Below are positions 6,356-11,904 of a DNA stretch of 11,904 nucleotides, piece by piece. The notes below the pieces were generated by a model. It was given only the letters and a program-made list of their open reading frames with translations, searched no databases and was not told the origin of the DNA. Each line of letters starts with the position of its first letter. The stretch's first letter is position 1. The stretch comes from JBBDMW01 sp040878005 (GTDB taxonomy: Bacteria > Chloroflexota > Dehalococcoidia > Lucifugimonadales > Lucifugimonadaceae): contig JBBDMW010000056.1 of the NCBI GenBank assembly GCA_040878005.1, positions 1 to 11,904 of the forward strand, read 5' to 3'. The position numbers and the translations under genes are program-made.

Positions 6356-7291
6356 TCATATCCGTTCTGCCACCCTCAACTTGGCGCTCCTGCTGCGTGG
6401 GTTGGACTCCACTTCCATACCGGTCGGCTGCATTGGCCTGCGCGTGATCAACGTGACCGTGGCCAGGTGATCGCACTGGCATATGGGAGTTCCGGGCGGG
6501 CACACGCAGTCCGCCGCCTGTCTCCGCAGGAAGTTCTTGACGATGCGATCTTCCAGTGAGTGATAGGAGATGACAGCCAGCCGCCCGCCGTGGCCCAGCA
6601 GCGAGATTGCCTGCTCCAGGGCCGACTCCAGCGCTGCCAACTCATCATTCACAGCTATGCGAATCGCCTGGAACGTCTTCGTGGCAGGGTGGATACGGCG
6701 GCCGCGTCTTGGCGCTGCCTTCTCAATCACATCTGCCAGTTCCAGCGACGTCTTTACAGGCCGGTTGCGCACAATTGCCCTTGCTATACGCCGTGAGGCG
6801 CGCTCTTCGCCAAGGTGAAATATCAGGTCTGCCAGTTCGGTTTCGCTGTACTCGTTGACTATGTCTGACGCCGTGATCCTCTGGTCCAGGCTGAACCTCA
6901 TGTCCAGTGGGTCGGCTCGACGGAAGCTGAAGCCCCTTGCCTCCGCATCCAACTGCAGCGATGAAACGCCAAGGTCGAACAGGACGCCGTGCACGGGCAC
7001 GAAGTCATAGCGAAGCGCAGTAACCCGCAGGTCGCGGAAGTTGGCCTGGACTGCCAAGAACGAATCACCGTGTTCCTCAAGCCTGTCGGCGGCCACTGTC
7101 ACTGCCTCGTGATCAGCGTCCAGCCCCAGCACCTGCCCTCCAGGGTCGGCAGCTTGGAGAATGGAATCAGAATGGCCGCCCTCGCCAAGCGTGGCATCTA
7201 TATACCTGCCCCCTGGCTGGACCTTTAGCGCATCCAGCACTTCCGGGACCATTACGGGCGTGTGATGTAGTTGAAGGCCCATCAGGATCAA
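6356..7291 (-). CDS. rsmH: 16S rRNA (cytosine-1402-N4)-methyltransferase RsmH (MraW)
   Basis: Methylates N4 of C1402 in the decoding centre of 16S rRNA with S-adenosylmethionine. The 311-residue length is typical. The N-terminal HHTPVM signature (9-14), the SAM-binding DATLGEGGHS (32-41), VLFDLGVSSLQLD (about 107-119), the segment LAVISYHSLEDRIVK and the C-terminal NPRSRSAKLRVAE all match the family. The TTG start at 7291 is preferred because GGGGAGG sits 7 nt upstream and the TTGA overlap with the mraZ stop implies coupled translation. An in-frame ATG at 7282 lacks a ribosome site. The usual downstream neighbours ftsL and ftsI are absent. The frame stays open for 46 codons after the TGA stop (see findings). 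Confidence 0.97.
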   Translation of the reverse strand: MILMGLQLHHTPVMVPEVLDALKVQPGGRYIDATLGEGGHSDSILQAADPGGQVLGLDADHEAVTVAADRLEEHGDSFLAVQANFRDLRVTALRYDFVPVHGVLFDLGVSSLQLDAEARGFSFRRADPLDMRFSLDQRITASDIVNEYSETELADLIFHLGEERASRRIARAIVRNRPVKTSLELADVIEKAAPRRGRRIHPATKTFQAIRIAVNDELAALESALEQAISLLGHGGRLAVISYHSLEDRIVKNFLRRQAADCVCPPGTPICQCDHLATVTLITRRPMQPTGMEVESNPRSRSAKLRVAERI

Positions 7292-7779
7292 CTATCAACC
7301 TCCCCGGGGTCGTTCGGCACGTTACCCCCGGGCGCGCGTTCGGCAATATCGGTGGCGTCAGCATCCAGTGACTGACGTTCCTCCGACCAGAGTTCTTGCG
7401 CCCAGATTTCCATGAACCTGCCCGTCCCGACGATGACTACGTTCTCTCCCAGGTCTGCATACTGCCTGAGTGCTGGCGGGAGAAGGACGCGGCCGTGCCG
7501 GTCCAGGGCCTGCGGGTACGCGCCTGAAAAAGTGAGACGTGCGAGCCTGCGGGCGTCTGCCCTTGTCTGAGGCTGTTTTGCTATGTCAGCAGCCACGTTC
7601 TCCCACTCTTCCGTCGTATACACCATTACGCAGCGGTCATAAGCCCGGCTGAGGACGATGCCATCTTCAAATGCAGAACGGAACCGTGCTGGTATGGACA
7701 CACGGCCCTGGGGATCAATCCTGTGTTCGAACTCCCCTGCAAATATCAAAAGGCTGGCCCGGCTAAAACCCAGGGACAT
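7288..7779 (-). CDS. mraZ: Transcriptional regulator MraZ
   Basis: DNA-binding regulator of the division cluster that forms ring-shaped oligomers. The 163-residue protein carries two AbrB/SpoVT-type half-barrel repeats, each with the DxxxR signature: FEHRIDPQGRVSIPARFR (about residues 18-35) and ALDRHGRVLLPPALRQYA (about 94-111). A 13-residue extension precedes the usual start of the fold (FAGEFEHRID). The ATG at 7779 is kept because AGGGAAG precedes it; a TTG nearer the fold has no ribosome site. It is the first gene of the operon and overlaps rsmH. The direct repeats just upstream are very likely its own binding sites. The C-terminal 40 or so residues are acidic and probably flexible. Confidence 0.96.
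   Translation of the reverse strand: MSLGFSRASLLIFAGEFEHRIDPQGRVSIPARFRSAFEDGIVLSRAYDRCVMVYTTEEWENVAADIAKQPQTRADARRLARLTFSGAYPQALDRHGRVLLPPALRQYADLGENVVIVGTGRFMEIWAQELWSEERQSLDADATDIAERAPGGNVPNDPGEVDS
7299..7305 (-). promoter_or_regulatory. rsmH ribosome binding site inside mraZ
   Basis: GGGGAGG on the minus strand, 7 nt before the TTG at 7291. It lies within the last codons of mraZ and decides the rsmH start. Confidence 0.75.
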
Positions 7780-7782
7780 GGC

Positions 7783-7800
7783 TGAGGCTTCCCTGCCTCA
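7783..7800 (-). repeat. Hairpin presenting the mraZ ribosome site in its loop
   Basis: Arms TGAGGC (7783-7788) and GCCTCA (7795-7800) flank a 6-nt loop. In the mraZ mRNA the loop holds AGGGAA, the Shine-Dalgarno core. The third MraZ-like repeat overlaps the same bases. The stem is short and its effect is unknown. Confidence 0.4.
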
Positions 7801-7815
7801 TCCCATTCCGTCCCA
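7791..7815 (-). promoter_or_regulatory. MraZ-binding repeats upstream of mraZ
   Basis: On the minus strand TGGGA (7811-7815), five bases, TGGGA (7801-7805), five bases, then a degenerate CAGGG (7791-7795). The repeats are phased exactly every 10 bp. MraZ of Escherichia coli is known to bind TGGGN repeats separated by 5 bp upstream of its own gene, so this is a textbook autoregulatory site with a weakened third copy. Confidence 0.8.
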
Positions 7816-7820
7816 ATCTG

Positions 7821-7848
7821 ACACTAGTTCTACCAGAACGCGACACAA
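7821..7848 (-). promoter_or_regulatory. Putative promoter of the mraZ-rsmH-ftsA-ftsZ operon
   Basis: On the minus strand TTGTGT (7843-7848) and TAGTGT (7821-7826) lie 16 bp apart. The MraZ repeats start 5 bp after the -10, so bound MraZ would cover the transcription start. An alternative pair, TTGTAT and TAGAAC with an 18-bp spacer, lies a few bases upstream; both are only fair matches. Confidence 0.35.
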
Positions 7849-7910
7849 CCATACAAGGTAATTCGCACGCGTTTTACACGGTTTCGGTAGTCCGGCCCGA
7901 GCCACATGGT

Positions 7911-7949
7911 GTGCCGGCAGTGCCTGGGGAACATCCAGGCGCCCGGCGC
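7911..7949 (+). repeat. Long hairpin upstream of mogA
   Basis: A 7-bp stem GTGCCGG/CCGGCGC (7911-7917, 7943-7949) continues after a 2-nt bulge into an 8-bp stem GTGCCTGG/CCAGGCGC (7920-7927, 7935-7942) with a 7-nt loop; each stem has one G-T pair. A weaker pairing TGTCCT/AGGACA (7985-7990, 8014-8019) follows. The mraZ and mogA units diverge here. The structure could lie in the mogA leader RNA. No T-run follows on either strand, so it is not an ordinary terminator. Confidence 0.5.
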
Positions 7950-8040
7950 TTCCGGTAGGATTTCAGCAGTGGTGCGAAAGGGCCTGTCCTTCCGCCGTAA
8001 AGCACAAGCACACAGGACAAGCCGTAGGCCGGTACAGATC

Positions 8041-8046
8041 AGGAGA
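8041..8046 (+). promoter_or_regulatory. Shine-Dalgarno of mogA pointing to an AUC codon
   Basis: AGGAGA, followed 7 nt later by the in-frame codon ATC at 8054. The next conventional start, GTG at 8069, is 22 nt away, too far for this site. See the mogA entry. Confidence 0.5.
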
Positions 8047-8068
8047 CGAGCAAATCGCCACCTTTGCA

Positions 8069-8563
8069 GTGTTGACCAGCAGTGACCTCGGAGCCGCCGG
8101 TAAGCGGGAGGACACAAGTGGCGACGCCATAGTTGAGTTGATGACCGCGGCCGGCCATTCGCTACATGAGCGGCGGATACTCCCGGATGAGCAGGACAGG
8201 CTCACCGAAGTCATGGTCGGGTGGTGTGATTCCGGTGCAGTGGACATCGTGCTCACCACCGGTGGCACCGGCCTTGGACCCAGGGACGTAACTCCAGAGG
8301 CGACTGCCCGGGTGATTGACTTCCAAGTGCCGGGAATCGCAGAAGCTATGCGCTCTGAATCTCTTTCGAAGACACCCATGGCAATGATCAGCCGCGCCGT
8401 TGCTGGAGTGCGCGGCCGCACGTTGGTAATCAACCTGCCCGGCAGCCCCGGCGGCGTCCGGGACAATTTGGCTGTGGTATTGCCTGTCCTGGATCACGCG
8501 GTAGACATCCTCAGGGACCGCCACCACGGCTCGCATCCCATCCGGCCGGAGCAACGGGCGTGA
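8069..8563 (+). CDS. mogA: Molybdopterin adenylyltransferase / MoaB-type protein (MogA/MoaB family)
   Basis: Activates molybdopterin with ATP before metal insertion in molybdenum-cofactor synthesis; the exact MogA or MoaB label cannot be settled. From the GTG at 8069 the protein has 164 residues. It shows KREDTSG (12-18), the MoCF signature TTGGTG (63-68) with GPRDVTPEA (70-78), and NLPGSPGG (122-129). Starting at GTG removes the first beta-strand: the open frame upstream reads IATFAVLTSSD, the normal beginning of this family. The frame contains no ATG, GTG or TTG further upstream back to at least 7871. The only good ribosome site (8041-8046) favours ATC at 8054. The true N-terminus therefore probably lies five codons upstream of the coordinate given here. 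The 3' end overlaps trmD by GTGA, implying coupled translation. No other molybdenum gene is in the window. Confidence 0.9.
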   Translation: MLTSSDLGAAGKREDTSGDAIVELMTAAGHSLHERRILPDEQDRLTEVMVGWCDSGAVDIVLTTGGTGLGPRDVTPEATARVIDFQVPGIAEAMRSESLSKTPMAMISRAVAGVRGRTLVINLPGSPGGVRDNLAVVLPVLDHAVDILRDRHHGSHPIRPEQRA

Positions 8564-9264
8564 GAATCCACATCGTCACGCTTTTTCCTGAGATGTTTGA
8601 TGGGCCATTCAAGGCGAGCATAATCGGGCGGGCCATCGACAAGGGTCTCGTGGACATATCCCTGCGTCAGCTCAGGGACTTCACGCACGACCGTCACCGC
8701 ACAGTAGACGACGAGCCATACGGGGGCGGACCGGGAATGGTCATGATGGCTCCTCCGCTGTTCGAAGCCGTCGAAGCTATTGAGAGGGAGGACGCGACCG
8801 GTGGGCGGCCTCATGTCATTCTCATGTCGCCCCAGGGCAAGACCCTCACGCAGGCACGCGCGTTCGACCTGAGCAAAAAGGAATCCTTGACCCTCGTATG
8901 TGGGCACTACGAGGGTGTTGATGAGCGCTTCATCGAGAATGCCGTCGATGAAGAGATCAGCATTGGCGATTACGTCCTGACGGGTGGCGAACTGCCCGCC
9001 ATGGTGCTGGTGGATGCGGTGGTGCGTCTTTTGCCGGGCGTGCTGGGAGATGCCGGGTCGGTTGACAGGGACACATTTGGTCCCGGCAACGAAGGACTGC
9101 TCCAGGGACCTGTCTACACACGTCCGGCTGAGTACCGTGGCCACACAGTCCCGCCGGTCCTTTTATCAGGCGACCACGCCCGTGTCACAGAGTGGCGCAG
9201 AAAGGTGGCGCTGGAACGGACCCGTGAGCGCAGGCCGGACCTGTTGATGGACTGGCCAGGGTAG
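8560..9264 (+). CDS. trmD: tRNA (guanine-37-N1)-methyltransferase TrmD
   Basis: Methylates N1 of G37 next to the anticodon, preventing +1 frameshifting. The 234-residue protein starts MRIHIVTLFPEMF as in the family. The deep trefoil-knot SAM site is formed by MSPQGK (89-94), LVCGHYEGVDERF (112-124) and SIGDYVLTGGELPA (134-147). The C-terminal domain has GPVYTRPAEYRG and VPPVLLSGDHARVTEWRR, also conserved. The GTG start overlaps the mogA stop (GTGA), with GGAG 8 nt upstream. The gene usually sits with rpsP, rimM and rplS; here it is paired with mogA instead. It converges on the ligase gene with a 43-bp gap and no visible terminator hairpin. Confidence 0.98.
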   Translation: MRIHIVTLFPEMFDGPFKASIIGRAIDKGLVDISLRQLRDFTHDRHRTVDDEPYGGGPGMVMMAPPLFEAVEAIEREDATGGRPHVILMSPQGKTLTQARAFDLSKKESLTLVCGHYEGVDERFIENAVDEEISIGDYVLTGGELPAMVLVDAVVRLLPGVLGDAGSVDRDTFGPGNEGLLQGPVYTRPAEYRGHTVPPVLLSGDHARVTEWRRKVALERTRERRPDLLMDWPG

Positions 9265-9307
9265 TAGTTCGCTGTAGTTGGCCGCGTCCCTCACGGTGCA
9301 GGATTGA

Positions 9308-11635
9308 TTATTCAGCTGCGCCATCCGCCAGGGCTCGGTGTTCATCAGCCATTGCAGTGTCTCCACGAGTGTCAAAGATGTCTGCCAGGCTTCTGTGTGA
9401 CAGCATGGCAAAATCGCCGTCGGGCATCCTTTCTATGGCTGTCTCAAAAGATGAAATGGCAGCGTCTACATCGCCAAGTTCAGCCTGTGCCTCGCCGCGG
9501 GCCCACCAGGCCTCTGGTTGTGGATTGATGGGCGTCTCCATAGCGATGGCCCGGTCGGCGGTCTCTATGGCCTTTCCCAGATCACCTGCCCGCCAAAAAC
9601 CGTGTGCTGCTTCGGAAAGTATGTGCGGGTAAACCGGCAGAAGGTCTACCAGCCTCTGATAGCGCTCGATCAGTTCAGGCACTCTGTGCGTCTCACCTTG
9701 CGCAATTAGCTCGGCTGTGGCTCTTGCGAGCAGTAACTGAGTGGAATGGGCAAAGGGGTCTCTCTGCTCATACTGTGACAGTACGTCATATGCTGCATTT
9801 GCCAGCCTGCTCGCTTCTTCGTTGTCCTCCACGTAGCTGACGGATGATAGAAGGAGCGTCCCTGCCTGGGCTGAGTACAGCTCAACATTTGGCGCCATGC
9901 TTCTGGCGCGCTGGATCAGTATGAAGCCTTCATTGTCATTTCCGTTGTCGATATGCTCTGCAGCAAGGACGGCCAGCCGGCTGGCATGCATTGGAGCAAC
10001 GTCATTCAAGTAGAAAATGATCAGGGCCATGGCCGCTGCAAGGAAAGCGGCCACGAATGGCAGAACTGGAGCGGCAGACGCTGCCTGGGGGCTGCGCCTA
10101 CGCCGACGCGCAGGGGCGACAGTGACAGGTTGTAGCGGGGCTGATGGGTTGCCAATGGCATGAAGAGCCACAACGAGGCCCATCAGGGCCCAAAATGGGG
10201 CCAGGTCTCCCACACGAGCGACGCCAACCGTTTGTTCCACAGCTCGTCCCACGAGGGCAGAAAGCACGCCCAGCATGATGATGGACAGCCAGCCTCCTCG
10301 TAGCCCTTCAGTGTGCCGCTGGCGCAGGAGCCGTACACCAGTCGCCAGTATCAGGGTTGTGGCAACCAGGAAGATGATGAGGCCTGAGACACCCATTTCC
10401 ATTAATAGTTGAAGGGCATAGTTATGGGTGTGGCTGACTGTGGTGAATCCGTCCTGGGGGCCTGCGGCCAATGGGTAGGAGTAAAAGTACATGTCTGGTC
10501 CGAAACCGAAGAGGGGGCGGAGCAATTTCACCGGTGCTGAATCAGGCGGCACTCGCTCCCAAGTGGTTGCCAAGTCTCGGACGCCGCTCCATACCTTCAA
10601 CCTGCCATCGAAGCCTCTGCCGGGGGTCCCGGCTGCCGGTTGGTCGAATAATGTATCGACGGAACCACGCAACTCGTCCGCCGCGCCGCCAAATTCTCCA
10701 AAGCCACTCGGGACAACCTTGTTGAACAATCCAGTGGTCAGCGTGAGGATCGTAGCCAGCATGATGACGACGATGAGGGCTGCTGCGGCGCGCATAAGTG
10801 ATCTGCGATTCAGCCATATGTAAGCCACGATCAGGAAAGTGCCCGCCGATGCCGCAAATCCCATCCATGGCCCTCTGCTGCCAGTGAGCCATAGACCCGC
10901 GAGTTGGATTAAGGCCAGGACTGTCATCATGACAATCCACCGTTTGCGGCAGATTCCCACGTCCAGCAGGGCAAGTGAAATGGTCAGTGGGATAGACAGG
11001 ACCAGGTACGAACCCAGGTAGATGGGGTTGCCGAACGAGGCCATCACGCGATCGTCGCCGGAGCCCATGCCAATGGGATCCCAGCCGAAGTGTTGCACTA
11101 CTCCATATGCTGCCGTGATGCCACCGGTGATCGCTATCACAAACATGAGCCGCAACGCCTGCTGCCGGGTGCGTAGGCGGGTTGCTATCACGAAGAATAT
11201 TACGAGTAGCGATAGAAATGAGTACAGGTTGTATCCATCGGCACCGGCGTGGCGTCCCCAAATGCTGACTTGTGTGAGCGGAGAGATTAGCGTTGAAATC
11301 GCTGCAGTAACGCCAAGGGCTGCAACGGCGATGATCGCCCAATGCCCCAGGTTTCCCTTAGGCCACGCTAAGGGATTCCATGTTCTCGTTATGCCGGTCA
11401 AGCTAATTGGGCGCCTGTGAGAAAGAGCCCATTCAAACCCGAGCAAGCCCAGGAGGCTAAGCGCGGTCAAGTGAAGGATGAATTGCTTGGGTTCGGTGAA
11501 GTACACCAGCCAGTCTCGCCCATTGAAGACCAGCGGGATCAGCCCCAGGCCAGTCAGCCAGACGGCTTCGATGACTATGCTCAGGGAATACCGGTGAGCA
11601 CTTTGAGAAACAGTGTTGGGGCGCGTACTGCTCAC
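9308..11635 (-). CDS. O-antigen ligase-family (Wzy_C) polytopic membrane protein with C-terminal TPR region
   Basis: A 775-residue protein. The N-terminal two-thirds holds about a dozen hydrophobic segments with motifs of the O-antigen ligase/polymerase family: VMASFGNPIYLGSYL (typical GTFGNPNxxAxYL), LWLTGSRGPWMGF (LTxSRGxxLG), a large soluble loop in roughly residues 310-390 and SHTHNYALQLLMEMGVSGL (HNxxLxxxxExGxxGL). A basic linker PARRRRRSP and a last membrane segment (around residue 550) lead to a soluble helical region of about 210 residues. This region contains TPR-like units, the clearest being PEAWWARGEAQAELGDVDAAISSFETAIERMP. Family members join glycans to lipid or protein acceptors or polymerise them; the TPR part probably recruits a partner. 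The substrate cannot be told. The start is a GTG with no strong ribosome site. It stands alone, convergent with trmD. Confidence 0.9.
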   Translation of the reverse strand: MSSTRPNTVSQSAHRYSLSIVIEAVWLTGLGLIPLVFNGRDWLVYFTEPKQFILHLTALSLLGLLGFEWALSHRRPISLTGITRTWNPLAWPKGNLGHWAIIAVAALGVTAAISTLISPLTQVSIWGRHAGADGYNLYSFLSLLVIFFVIATRLRTRQQALRLMFVIAITGGITAAYGVVQHFGWDPIGMGSGDDRVMASFGNPIYLGSYLVLSIPLTISLALLDVGICRKRWIVMMTVLALIQLAGLWLTGSRGPWMGFAASAGTFLIVAYIWLNRRSLMRAAAALIVVIMLATILTLTTGLFNKVVPSGFGEFGGAADELRGSVDTLFDQPAAGTPGRGFDGRLKVWSGVRDLATTWERVPPDSAPVKLLRPLFGFGPDMYFYSYPLAAGPQDGFTTVSHTHNYALQLLMEMGVSGLIIFLVATTLILATGVRLLRQRHTEGLRGGWLSIIMLGVLSALVGRAVEQTVGVARVGDLAPFWALMGLVVALHAIGNPSAPLQPVTVAPARRRRRSPQAASAAPVLPFVAAFLAAAMALIIFYLNDVAPMHASRLAVLAAEHIDNGNDNEGFILIQRARSMAPNVELYSAQAGTLLLSSVSYVEDNEEASRLANAAYDVLSQYEQRDPFAHSTQLLLARATAELIAQGETHRVPELIERYQRLVDLLPVYPHILSEAAHGFWRAGDLGKAIETADRAIAMETPINPQPEAWWARGEAQAELGDVDAAISSFETAIERMPDGDFAMLSHRSLADIFDTRGDTAMADEHRALADGAAE

Positions 11636-11661
11636 AATATGGACACTTCTGGCTCGGGGGC

Positions 11662-11690
11662 GGTACTACTACGGCTCCCGTAGTAGTACC
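11662..11690 (-). repeat. Perfect 13-bp hairpin in the leader of the ligase gene
   Basis: GGTACTACTACGG and CCGTAGTAGTACC with only 3 nt between them. It lies 27 nt before the GTG start. No T-tract follows on either strand. It may be an mRNA stability or attenuation element, or a DNA cruciform or protein-binding site; the arms contain repeated TAC/GTA triplets. Confidence 0.65.
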
Positions 11691-11708
11691 AGATGTTCAT
11701 TGGCACAA

Positions 11709-11736
11709 GCTATAGAAGCAGCAACATCAAAACCAA
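11709..11736 (-). promoter_or_regulatory. Putative promoter of the ligase gene
   Basis: On the minus strand TTGGTT (11731-11736) and TATAGC (11709-11714) with a 16-bp spacer. Transcription would begin near 11702, so the 13-bp hairpin would be at the very 5' end of the mRNA. Confidence 0.35.
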
Positions 11737-11774
11737 CAATCTGGGGGCCGCGTTGAGATGTTATCAGTTGCTTC
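11715..11774. repeat. Imperfect inverted repeat around the putative ligase promoter
   Basis: GAAGCA-gc-AACATC (11715-11728) faces GATGTT-atcagt-TGCTTC (11757-11774): two 6-bp blocks match in each arm, with unequal inner gaps. The left arm occupies the promoter spacer, so it could be an operator half-site or a coincidence. Confidence 0.3.
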
Positions 11775-11904
11775 AAAGCGCCCGTGCTAGTCAACAATTT
11801 GAAACCGGCATCACGTGGCATCCACCGTCGGCATCGACAATTTGCATGATGTGGAGCGCATGCTACATAAACAAATAACTGGCCCTGACGCTCGGGTTAC
11901 CGTT

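Larger units (their letters stand above)
11636..11904 (-). other. Upstream region of the ligase gene
   Basis: No supported gene. It contains a perfect hairpin, a candidate promoter and an imperfect inverted repeat, described separately. ACAATTTG occurs twice as a direct repeat (11794-11801 and 11837-11844). The region looks visibly more AT-rich than the coding parts. A 61-codon plus-strand frame at 11693-11878 lacks protein-like features. Whether a minus-strand gene ends just beyond the right edge cannot be decided. Confidence 0.5.

Noticed and set aside
8162..9144. Minus-strand open frames opposite mogA and trmD
   Set aside because: Both are shadows; the plus strand has clear family motifs.
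9265..9307. Terminator between convergent trmD and the ligase gene
   Set aside because: No hairpin with a T-run could be found in this 43-bp gap.
11693..11878. A 61-codon plus-strand frame upstream of the ligase gene
   Set aside because: No ribosome site, low-complexity composition and no motif; it overlaps the putative promoter of the opposite gene.

Overview
This 11.9-kb window looks like a conserved 'housekeeping' stretch of a moderately GC-rich bacterium. I infer the Chloroflexota, most likely Dehalococcoidia or a SAR202-like lineage. The inference rests on a stripped-down division cluster (mraZ-rsmH-ftsA-ftsZ with no mur, ftsI, ftsW or mraY genes), a B12-dependent (class II) ribonucleotide reductase with its NrdR repressor next door, and the style of the proteins. 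No rRNA or other phylogenetic marker is present to prove it. I saw no mobile element, CRISPR array, tRNA or prophage gene.

Layout, left to right. (1) Minus strand, 1-2211: nrdR followed by the 5' two-thirds or so of nrdJ, which runs off the left edge; together they form a deoxynucleotide-synthesis unit. Upstream of nrdR, a candidate promoter carries two similar palindromes exactly 31 bp apart, one in the -35/-10 spacer and one just past the likely start site. This is a plausible autorepression operator. (2) A roughly 600-bp divergent intergenic region (2212-2813). (3) Plus strand, 2814-3578: an unrecognised lipoprotein, converging on a strong hairpin terminator with ftsZ. (4) Minus strand, 3723-7779: the mraZ-rsmH-ftsA-ftsZ operon. 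mraZ and rsmH overlap by TTGA, and mraZ is preceded by 10-bp-phased TGGGA repeats that match known MraZ-binding sites. (5) Plus strand, 8054/8069-9264: a MogA/MoaB-type molybdopterin enzyme overlapping trmD by GTGA, behind a strongly structured leader. The mogA start codon is abnormal: the best Shine-Dalgarno points to AUC. (6) Minus strand, 9308-11635: a large O-antigen-ligase-family membrane protein with a C-terminal TPR region, preceded by a perfect 13-bp hairpin.

The genes mostly serve cell division and core macromolecule synthesis: Z-ring assembly by FtsZ/FtsA, 16S rRNA methylation by RsmH, tRNA m1G37 methylation by TrmD, dNTP supply by NrdJ and cofactor synthesis by MogA. I found no obviously new defence or mobile system. 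The most interesting signals are regulatory: the paired palindromes at nrdR, the MraZ repeats, the odd mogA start with its structured leader, and the hairpin ahead of the ligase. The minimal division cluster itself is also notable.
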